12,502 nucleotides of DNA, taken from assembly GCA_964446935.1 (NCBI GenBank), contig CAYUQI010000030.1, forward strand, positions 1 to 12,502, given 5' to 3'. The notes beneath the pieces were generated by a model. The model was not told where the DNA came from. It searched no databases and worked only from the letters and a program-made list of their open reading frames with translations. The first letter of the stretch is position 1, and every line of letters starts with the position of its first letter. Below, one piece after another: positions 6,945 to 12,502 of this stretch. This stretch comes from UASB124 sp964446935. Its GTDB lineage: Bacteria > Babelota > Babeliae > Babelales > RVW-14. The position numbers were made by a program, and so were the translations under genes.

Positions 6945-7703
6945 ATGGTACAGCTTACCGACATCATCTCATTTCTCGACACCTACCTAGCCATCAACAC
7001 CGTTAAAGATGATTCGTGGAATGGTTTGCAAGTTGAAGGTAAAACAACCGTCTCAAAGATTATGTTTGCTGTCGATGCTGGCATGCAAACGTTCGAAAAA
7101 GCCATTGAATTAAAAGCTGACATGGTTGTAGTGCATCATGGTTTGATGTGGAATGGAACGAACCCCTCGTATCGTGGTGCGCATAAGCGTCGTATTGAAA
7201 CCTTGGTACAAAATGGTATATCTTTGTATGCCGCCCACCTTCCCTTGGATAAGCATCCAGTGGTTGGGAATAATGCACAACTTATAGCGCTTATGGGGTT
7301 TGAAAAGGATAAACCATTTGCCATGTACCATGGTGACACGATAAGTTTTACCGGAAAAACAAAGACCCCAAAAACGATTGCTGAAATTGAATCAATTCTT
7401 AAGAACAATCTTGGGGCTCAATGCAAAACGCTTGCTTTTGGGCCACAAAAGATTTCGACCATTGCCGTGTGTTCAGGCGGCGGGGGTTATGAACAATTGG
7501 CCGAAGCTGCAGCAGCGGGGGTTGATTTGTATGTTACCGGTGATGCGACGGAATATTATCATATCGCCCGTGATTACGAGCTGAATGTTATTTTCGCCGG
7601 TCACCATGCAACAGAGATTGTTGGTGTTCGAGCCCTTGCTCCCGTGGTTAATAAAGAATGTAGCGTCCAAACGATATTTGTTGATATACCGACGGGGTTG
7701 TAA
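6945..7703 (+). CDS. Nif3/YbgI-family dinuclear metal-binding protein
   Basis: This is a full-length 252-aa member of the Nif3-like family (E. coli YbgI, sometimes labelled GTP cyclohydrolase I type 2 homologue; E. coli form 247 aa). Members form a hexameric ring with two metals per subunit, and their role is still unsettled. All the expected ligands are visible: H64-H65 in VVVHHG, D102 in AHLPLDKH, and H220/H221 with E224 in AGHHATEIVG. SWNGLQVEG near residue 27 and the glycine-rich CSGGGGYEQL loop are also typical, as is VTGDATEYYH. The short form, lacking the inserted PII-like domain of longer relatives, is normal. AAGGAA gives an 8-nt spacing to the ATG. It follows the MazG-like gene by 12 nt and is probably in the same operon. 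Cytoplasmic housekeeping role. Confidence 0.95.
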   Translation: MVQLTDIISFLDTYLAINTVKDDSWNGLQVEGKTTVSKIMFAVDAGMQTFEKAIELKADMVVVHHGLMWNGTNPSYRGAHKRRIETLVQNGISLYAAHLPLDKHPVVGNNAQLIALMGFEKDKPFAMYHGDTISFTGKTKTPKTIAEIESILKNNLGAQCKTLAFGPQKISTIAVCSGGGGYEQLAEAAAAGVDLYVTGDATEYYHIARDYELNVIFAGHHATEIVGVRALAPVVNKECSVQTIFVDIPTGL

Positions 7704-7759
7704 ATTTTAAATCTGAGAGCTTATTGAAAAAATTGACCCTGTAGTAATGAGGACATTCT

Positions 7760-8467
7760 GTGGATTATAAAGACAAAGACTATTTCAAAGGGGGAGCGCA
7801 GGAGCACTTTTGGTTTAAGGCAAAAGCAGATTTGATTTCGATACTCTTGTCAAAAGTTTCGAATAACAAATCGTGTACTATTTTAGATGTTGGTGCTGGC
7901 TCTGGTGATGATCTGAATGTCATTAAAAATTTTGGCGCGGTGTATGCCCTTGATTGTGAACAACGAGCACTTGATCTTATCTCTGATCATGCGGTTTACG
8001 AAAAGAAATTAGGTGATGTATGCGCAATGCCGTATGCGGATAAACAGTTTGATATCGTTGTTGCCTTTGATCTTTTGGAACACATTCCTGACCATGTTCA
8101 AGCGGTTAAAGAGATCAATCGTGTACTTAAGCCTGGTGGGTACTTTGTTATTACCGTACCCTCTTACAATAGTCTGTTCAGTCAACACGACCGCGAATTG
8201 GGTCATGTGCGACGATACAACAAAAAGTTGCTTGCGCAATTGATGCAGGGTTTTGAACAAAACAAACGAGGGTATTGGCTGTGTGCGTTTTTTATTCCAG
8301 CCATAATGCAACACTTTTTTATACGGAATCATGCTGGATTATTTAAAGTTCGATTGTTCAATTCATTGGCCTACGGTATTATGTCAGCTGAAAATTGGCT
8401 CATAAAACGTAATGTTCCCTTGCCCTGGGGGTTGTCATTGTTTGGGATATATCAAAAAAAATTGTAA
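7760..8467 (+). CDS. Class I SAM-dependent methyltransferase
   Basis: This 235-aa enzyme uses a GTG start, supported by GAGGA 6 nt upstream. Motif I is ILDVGAGSGDD (41-51), followed by VYALDCEQRAL, the motif IV stretch FDIVVAFDLLEHIPD, and LKPGGYFVITVPSY. The segment HDRELGHVRRYNKKLL after the core is characteristic of methyltransferases found near polyprenyl or glycosyl transferase genes and may help position a lipid-linked or sugar substrate. The C-terminal third is more hydrophobic (FFIPAIMQHFFI; LPWGLSLFGIY) and could touch the membrane. No signal peptide. The true substrate is unknown. It comes 56 nt after the Nif3-like gene and ends the cluster; no clear terminator follows. Confidence 0.9.
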   Translation: MDYKDKDYFKGGAQEHFWFKAKADLISILLSKVSNNKSCTILDVGAGSGDDLNVIKNFGAVYALDCEQRALDLISDHAVYEKKLGDVCAMPYADKQFDIVVAFDLLEHIPDHVQAVKEINRVLKPGGYFVITVPSYNSLFSQHDRELGHVRRYNKKLLAQLMQGFEQNKRGYWLCAFFIPAIMQHFFIRNHAGLFKVRLFNSLAYGIMSAENWLIKRNVPLPWGLSLFGIYQKKL

Positions 8468-8622
8468 AAATATATAATTTCTGTTAGTAACTCTTGCCGT
8501 CGTCGGGGGCTGGTTTGATCGGTTTCCAGGTATCTTTTGCTCTAAATATAGGTTCATCTATACTATAAATTACGACATATTTTTTAAGGGATTATATGAT
8601 TTTGTTAAGGGTCTTCCATTTC

Positions 8623-8747
8623 GTCATGCTGAATTTATTTCAACATCCACTCAATTATGGATCCTGAAACAAGTTCCCAGCCTTCGCGCCGGCCACCGTA
8701 GCCACCTGGGCGAAGGTGAGTTCGCTTCGGCGGACGGGCAGGATGAC
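8623..8747. repeat. 27-bp-arm palindromic repeat interrupted by a 63-bp GC-rich insertion
   Basis: The left arm 8623-8649 (starting GTCATGCTGAA) and the right arm, rebuilt from 8658-8676 plus 8740-8747, match as reverse complements at 22 of 27 positions around the 8-nt loop 8650-8657. The right arm is split by 8677-8739, a 63-bp block with 46 G/C (73%) in an otherwise AT-rich region. That block has its own inverted repeat CCTTCGC / GCGAAGG (8681-8687 and 8710-8716). The GTCAT...ATGAC ends resemble dispersed palindromic elements seen in many bacterial genomes. Transcribed, it would fold into a strong hairpin. Confidence 0.75.
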
Positions 8748-8834
8748 AAAAGGAGAGATACCTTTTAGCGTAGTATATGTTTTTACATAGTGTTGAATTA
8801 ATTCATGGATTGAAAAAATCTCAATTTCTTAACC

Positions 8835-8840
8835 AGGAGG
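8835..8840 (+). promoter_or_regulatory. Consensus ribosome-binding site of the BI-1 gene
   Basis: AGGAGG, the full consensus, lies 8 nt before ATG 8849. It fixes this start over a longer in-frame frame from 8777, whose extra 24 residues do not resemble the family. Confidence 0.85.
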
Positions 8841-8848
8841 ATAATCCT

Positions 8849-9538
8849 ATGTTTGCACCAGAGAGAACGATGCAACAATCACTTGAATCATTTATGTACC
8901 GAGTCAATGCCTGGATGGCTAGCGGCTTGGCGCTTACCGGTTTGACCGGTTATGCGGTGTTTCAATCAGAGACACTCTTCCGCACCTTGGTCATGTCACG
9001 ATTTGCATTTTTAGGATTGATTATTGCACAACTTGCTGTTGTTATTTACTTGGCAGGTTGGATTACACGTATGAGCTTTGCAAGCGCAGCATTAGCCTTC
9101 CTTACGTATTCAGTATTATCAGGTATAACGTTATCGGCTATTTTTGCTGTCTACGAACTTGGCTCAATAGGTCTTGTGTTTGGTATCACCATGGCAATGT
9201 TTTCAATCATGGCAATGTATGGGTACAGCACAAAAGCAGATTTGACGAGCTTAGGTAGCCTTTTATTGATGGCCCTGATTGGTTTGATTATTGCTAGTGT
9301 GGTTAATATGTTTATGCACAGCGGAACGCTTAATTACATCATTTCATTTGTTGGGGTTCTTATTTTTGTTGGGTTGACCGCCTACGATGTGCAAAAAATT
9401 AAGACTATTGGCCAAGGGCTTATTTATCAAGGTGAAGATGTTAATAAGGTAGCATTGCTTGGTGCCCTAACATTGTATCTTGATTTTGTTAATCTTTTCC
9501 TTTATTTATTGCAATTATTTGGCAAAAGACGTCGTTAA
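8849..9538 (+). CDS. Bax inhibitor-1 (BI-1/YccA/YetJ) family membrane protein
   Basis: This 229-aa integral inner-membrane protein has about seven transmembrane helices after a short cytoplasmic N-terminus (residues 1-24). Family hallmarks are the first-helix FMYRVNAWMASGLALTG, LTYSVLSGITLSAIF, and the C-terminal GLTAYDVQKIK and LGALTLYLDFVNLFLYLLQL, ending in basic KRRR. D180 and D212 match the conserved aspartate pair that gates the calcium leak in B. subtilis YetJ. The E. coli relative YccA interacts with the FtsH protease. Which role applies here is unknown. It appears to be transcribed alone: a repeat-bearing region lies upstream and a strong terminator 26 nt downstream. BI-1 proteins are common in free-living bacteria too, so this gene alone is not evidence for host manipulation. 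Confidence 0.96.
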   Translation: MFAPERTMQQSLESFMYRVNAWMASGLALTGLTGYAVFQSETLFRTLVMSRFAFLGLIIAQLAVVIYLAGWITRMSFASAALAFLTYSVLSGITLSAIFAVYELGSIGLVFGITMAMFSIMAMYGYSTKADLTSLGSLLLMALIGLIIASVVNMFMHSGTLNYIISFVGVLIFVGLTAYDVQKIKTIGQGLIYQGEDVNKVALLGALTLYLDFVNLFLYLLQLFGKRRR

Positions 9539-9564
9539 ACATTACTCTACAATCGATTGAAACG

Positions 9565-9598
9565 AGAGACCCCGATGTTGAAGTCGGGGTCTCTTTTT
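9565..9598 (+). terminator. Intrinsic terminator after the BI-1 gene
   Basis: The 11-bp perfect stem AGAGACCCCGA / TCGGGGTCTCT (9565-9575 and 9584-9594), an 8-nt loop and a run of five T residues (9594-9598, the first being the last base of the stem) make a strong rho-independent terminator. Confidence 0.93.
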
Positions 9599-9621
9599 GC
9601 AGAGGGTCTATCGAGATAATC

Positions 9622-9626
9622 GAGGA
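9622..9626 (+). promoter_or_regulatory. Ribosome-binding site of the HDAC-like gene
   Basis: GAGGA lies 6 nt before ATG 9633. It favours this start over an in-frame TTG at 9597, which falls inside the preceding terminator's T-run. Confidence 0.75.
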
Positions 9627-9632
9627 TATACA

Positions 9633-10778
9633 ATGATCAACAGGCGATTAAAGTTTTTTACCCTATTTCTTTTGGTCTTCTGCTGGGTGGGGGCTGGATA
9701 TGGTGGTGGATTATTTAGCAAACTTGAATTAGATCTTGGTGATGATACGACTGATAATGATGTTTCTAAGATTCCTATTATTTATCACCCTGGATACAAC
9801 ATAGATCTTGGAGAATCATTACAAAAGTTACATCAATTTGATGGTCGCAAATATGGCAAGGTGTTTGACTTTTTGGTGACTACTGTTGGGATTAGCAAAG
9901 ATAGCTTTTATACACCTGTGTGTGTATCGAATGAGGATTTGCTGAAAGTGCATAGTGAGCAGTATCTTGCATCACTAAAAAATCCTAAAACAATAGCGAC
10001 AATAGCAGAGGTTCCAGAGATTTGTGCTTGTTCTATTGAGACATTGCAGAATGCTCTTTTATTACCAATGAAGCTTGGCACACGGGGTACCGTTTTTGGC
10101 GCACAATTGGCATTGAACTATGGATGGGCGATTAATCTTGCTGGTGGATATCATCATGCCAAGCGTGATGGTGGTGCAGGATTCTGCTTTTTTGCTGACA
10201 TTGCCCTTGCAATTAAAAAAGTGTGGGAAAAGAAACCAAAATGTAAGGTTATGATTATTGATTTAGATGTACATCTAGGTAATGGTGATGCGGATTTTTT
10301 TGCTTGGGAGGAACGGGTAACCATTTTTGATATGTATAACGAGGATATTTATCCCCATGATGAGGAAGCTAAAGAATTTATTAGGGACAATATTCCATTA
10401 AAATCTGGAATAACTGGTGAAGCTTATTTGGATAAACTTAAAAACAATCTTCCTGCTGCGCTATCACAAAGTAATCCGGATTTGATTATTTATAATGCAG
10501 GTACTGATATTTGGGGTGAATGGAAGGTAAATAATATTACAAAAGAGAAAGAATTTGTTGGCGATCCATTAGGGAAAATGTGTGTTTCACAAGCTTATAT
10601 TATTGAACGTGATGCGTTTGTTTTTCAGCAAGCATTGAGTCGTAAAATTCCTATTCTTATGGTTCTTTCAGGTGGTTATACACCACAAAGCGCTGAAATT
10701 ATTGGTGCATCAATTAAGAATATTTTAGAAAATGTCATCAAATTGAAAAAAGAATCAAGTTCTTCAAGTGATGATTAA
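9633..10778 (+). CDS. Secreted class IV (HDAC11-like) histone deacetylase family protein
   Basis: This 381-aa protein has a signal peptide (residues 1-24, hydrophobic FFTLFLLVFCWVGAG) and an acidic linker, followed by a complete arginase/deacetylase-fold domain. All zinc-enzyme residues are visible: the H174-H175 dyad in GGYHHAKRDGGAGFCFF, D212 and H214 in IIDLDVHLGNGD, D292 in YNAGTD, and Y349 in LSGGYT. HQFDGRKYGKVFDFL near the start, AINLAGGYHH, FDMYNEDIYPHD and the YNAGTDI...RDAFVFQQAL order resemble class IV enzymes such as human HDAC11 (compared from memory), rather than class I/II or bacterial AcuC. About 15 extra residues follow D292. The tail is KKESSSSSDD. It probably removes acetyl or long-chain acyl groups from lysines. 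With an export signal, the natural target is more likely outside the cell or in a host than bacterial. It follows a terminator, so it needs its own promoter, which I could not identify. Confidence 0.92.
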   Translation: MINRRLKFFTLFLLVFCWVGAGYGGGLFSKLELDLGDDTTDNDVSKIPIIYHPGYNIDLGESLQKLHQFDGRKYGKVFDFLVTTVGISKDSFYTPVCVSNEDLLKVHSEQYLASLKNPKTIATIAEVPEICACSIETLQNALLLPMKLGTRGTVFGAQLALNYGWAINLAGGYHHAKRDGGAGFCFFADIALAIKKVWEKKPKCKVMIIDLDVHLGNGDADFFAWEERVTIFDMYNEDIYPHDEEAKEFIRDNIPLKSGITGEAYLDKLKNNLPAALSQSNPDLIIYNAGTDIWGEWKVNNITKEKEFVGDPLGKMCVSQAYIIERDAFVFQQALSRKIPILMVLSGGYTPQSAEIIGASIKNILENVIKLKKESSSSSDD

Positions 10779-10926
10779 AAGATAGTAAATATTGGCGTTG
10801 CGCCAGCAAAAAGTCTTACATAGGCTGTTGCCTTTCTTAAAAAAGAGGCCTAGGCTGAATTAAGAGGTTAAAGTTCTTTTACATTATTCATAACCAATTA
10901 AATAAGGACTAGGCAGGTTCTTTTTT

Positions 10927-11697
10927 ATGAGCCCGAGTGAACATTTGTACATGAAGGTTACGCGCTTGACTCCCGAAAGCTTTTGGTGCTTTCAGGAACA
11001 TGCCGAAATATTGGGTAAAATCTTTGTTGAAGCGTTTAGTGGTCCAGTATCTTTAGAACGCTGTGATACATTTCCTGAAAAATATCATGATCCTGGTAAT
11101 CAACAAACAATGAGTGCTATTCAGCAACAGCTGCGCTCTGAATGGTTAACCATGGTACAGAAAGTATGTGCTGGTGTTACGACACTTGATTCGCAGGGGA
11201 TTGGCAGTGTTCCTGTACGGGAAATTTATGTCATTACCATGCACAAAAGCGATGGGACAATTATTGGGTTTGCGATATTTTATGATGTTGCTAGCAGGGT
11301 GTTGATACAAGAGGAAGTTGATCATGGTTCTATTACAGTCTTCCAGCAAAATTCATTAGTACTGCCATATCACAATGGTAACGAAGTATATCTTGACCCT
11401 GTCGCTGTATTGCCCTCTTATCAAGGACACGGTATTGGTAAGCAACTTTTGTTTTCAATAAAAGAGCGCTGCCCATGGGTTGGTCATCTGTATTTAGCAA
11501 CATCAGCATCAAAAACCAATACCAAGGTGCAAGGTTTTTACGAACGACATGGTTTTGTACCATGGATTAGATATACCGATACTGCTGGTTTACAATCGAT
11601 CGTGTATTCTTTGTGTATGCAACAGCCATTGCATATGCATGATTCAGAACATTGGCGTGGTAATGATATCCCTACTAATGGGGGAATGAGACAGTAG
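10927..11697 (+). CDS. GNAT-family N-acetyltransferase
   Basis: This 256-aa protein has a recognisable GNAT core in its second half. VYLDPVAVLPSYQGHGIGKQLLFSI holds motif A with the acetyl-CoA pyrophosphate-binding Q-G-H-G-I-G-K loop, and LYLATSASKTNTKVQGFYERHGFVP is motif B with the tyrosine helix typical of the family. IYVITMHKSDGTIIGFAIFYD forms the central strands. The N-terminal half includes a helical region (residues about 60-85) of uncertain role. No signal peptide is seen, so it should act in the cytoplasm. The substrate cannot be assigned. ATG 10927 follows AGGCAGG by about 9 nt; ATG 10951 is a possible alternative. It lies next to the deacetylase-like gene but 148 nt apart, so co-function is only a possibility. 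The downstream hydrolase follows after 12 nt, probably in one transcript. Confidence 0.9.
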   Translation: MSPSEHLYMKVTRLTPESFWCFQEHAEILGKIFVEAFSGPVSLERCDTFPEKYHDPGNQQTMSAIQQQLRSEWLTMVQKVCAGVTTLDSQGIGSVPVREIYVITMHKSDGTIIGFAIFYDVASRVLIQEEVDHGSITVFQQNSLVLPYHNGNEVYLDPVAVLPSYQGHGIGKQLLFSIKERCPWVGHLYLATSASKTNTKVQGFYERHGFVPWIRYTDTAGLQSIVYSLCMQQPLHMHDSEHWRGNDIPTNGGMRQ

Positions 11698-11709
11698 AAA
11701 GGTTATGCA

Positions 11710-12432
11710 ATGAAATTGACGTTTATTGGTACACGTGCATATATTCCACATAGCTCCAAAGAGCATCAGTATGATGCTTCCTGTATTATTTCGCATCGTG
11801 CAACACATGTTTTGATTGATTGTGGTACAAAGTTGTTGGGGCAGTTAAAAAAAATCAAACCAATCCCGCAGGCTGTTGTTTTGACCCATGCGCATCTTGA
11901 TCATGTTGAGGGGCTTAAAAAAGGATGTATATGGCCGGTGTATGGGACCAAAGAGACATTATTATTTATTAAAAATTATCCATTAAGACAACGACACGTT
12001 ATTAAATCACGACATTCGTTTAGTATTGGTGACATTACGTTTGAGGCATTTCGCGTTGAACACTCAATTGATGAACCTGCCGTTGGATATAGGATTACTG
12101 CGGGGAATAAATCAATTTTTTATGTGCCCGATCTTGTCTTCATTCGTCAACGCAAAGCGGCGCTTAAGGGTGTAACGGCTTACATTGGTGATGGGGCTCG
12201 GATTATGTATCCATTGATTCGAAAAAAGGGGACTCGTCAGATGGGACATGGCGCATTTGCCAAGCAGCTTGCTTGGTGTTGCAAGGAACGTGTGCAGTGG
12301 GCAATCGTTACCCATTGCGGTTCAGAAATTGTTACCAAGCCGCAACAGGCACGGCAAAAGTTTGATGCGCTAAGCAAGCGCTATGGAGTTAAGGTGACCA
12401 TTGCTCATGATGGGATGGTAATTGAGGTATAG
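11710..12432 (+). CDS. Metallo-beta-lactamase-fold hydrolase
   Basis: This 240-aa protein is a complete MBL-fold enzyme. The metal-binding signature THAHLDHVEG supplies H60, H62, D64 and H65, and further ligands fit H118 (RVEHSIDEP), D141 (YVPDLVF) and H202 (VTHCGSE). The opening MKLTFIGTRAYIPHSS is typical of the RNase Z / PhnP-like branch, in which members hydrolyse phosphodiester bonds of RNA, cyclic nucleotides or similar compounds. The exosite of tRNase Z is not seen, so the substrate is unknown. No signal peptide. AAAGG lies about 7 nt before the ATG. It follows the GNAT gene closely. The remaining 70 bp of the window hold no gene; a short ACAACGGTTGT hairpin followed by CTTTTTG could be a weak terminator. 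Confidence 0.92.
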   Translation: MKLTFIGTRAYIPHSSKEHQYDASCIISHRATHVLIDCGTKLLGQLKKIKPIPQAVVLTHAHLDHVEGLKKGCIWPVYGTKETLLFIKNYPLRQRHVIKSRHSFSIGDITFEAFRVEHSIDEPAVGYRITAGNKSIFYVPDLVFIRQRKAALKGVTAYIGDGARIMYPLIRKKGTRQMGHGAFAKQLAWCCKERVQWAIVTHCGSEIVTKPQQARQKFDALSKRYGVKVTIAHDGMVIEV

Positions 12433-12502
12433 GGCTACTACCTTAGCGGTTTAAAAAAACGGTGTATGCACAACGGTTGTTCTTTTTGATCATCAAGTTT
12501 TT

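Larger units (their letters stand above)
8468..8848. other. Long intergenic region with repeat element
   Basis: No convincing gene is found in these 381 bp. They hold the split palindromic repeat described separately (8623-8747) and a 12-bp palindrome TGAATTAATTCA (8794-8805) upstream of the BI-1 gene. On the minus strand, 8591-8484 is an open frame of 35 codons without a start codon whose translation ends KPIKPAPDDGKSY; it may be the tail of a decayed gene, or chance. Confidence 0.6.

Noticed and set aside
8777..8848. 24-residue N-terminal extension of the BI-1 protein
   Set aside because: The consensus AGGAGG lies before ATG 8849, and the extension does not look like family sequence.
9597..9632. 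Start of the HDAC-like gene at TTG 9597
   Set aside because: It would begin inside the terminator T-run and place 12 polar residues before the signal peptide. ATG 9633 has GAGGA in front.
10793..10805. TGGCG-TTG-CGCCA hairpin after the HDAC-like gene as a terminator
   Set aside because: The 5-bp stem with a 3-nt loop is followed by GCAAAAAG, not a T-run, on the + strand.

Overview
The window looks like part of an AT-rich bacterial chromosome that uses the standard code (TGA, TAA and TAG all act as stops). It starts in the 3' end of a 23S rRNA gene, followed by 5S rRNA with its own terminator and then about 11.8 kb of genes that all lie on the + strand. Several proteins have N-terminal signal peptides joined to domains typical of eukaryotes: a ubiquitin-specific-protease-like protein, an HDAC11-like deacetylase and a possible kinase-fold protein. 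That mix suggests an intracellular bacterium living in protists or other eukaryotes. My best guess is candidate phylum Dependentiae (TM6), with Legionella-, Chlamydia- or Rickettsia-like lineages as alternatives. The lineage is inferred, because no full taxonomic marker could be compared here.

Layout. 1-254: 23S 3' end, beginning with the sarcin-ricin loop. 255-445: spacer with a 15-bp perfect hairpin and a 14-bp palindrome. 446-560: 5S rRNA, then an intrinsic terminator. 674-1162: stand-alone GyrI-like effector-binding domain protein. 1334-5375: tightly packed genes for a secreted kinase-like protein, a MazG-like NTP pyrophosphohydrolase, a methyltransferase with a signal peptide, a cytoplasmic UbiE-type methyltransferase and a secreted USP-like deubiquitinase. 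5391-5419: good sigma70-type promoter. 5456-8467: a secreted protein of unknown function, a second MazG-like pyrophosphohydrolase, a Nif3/YbgI-family protein and a third methyltransferase. 8468-8848: long intergenic stretch with a palindromic repeat split by a GC-rich insertion. 8849-9538: Bax inhibitor-1 family membrane protein with a strong terminator. 9633-10778: secreted class IV (HDAC11-like) deacetylase. 10927-12432: GNAT acetyltransferase and metallo-beta-lactamase-fold hydrolase.

How the genes may work together. Housekeeping functions (NTP sanitation, Nif3, BI-1, MBL hydrolase) are interleaved with exported proteins. The exported deubiquitinase and deacetylase keep all the catalytic residues I can recognise, so the most interesting reading is a locus that edits host post-translational modifications. 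Delivery to a host is inference: the sequence shows Sec-type signal peptides but no secretion system.
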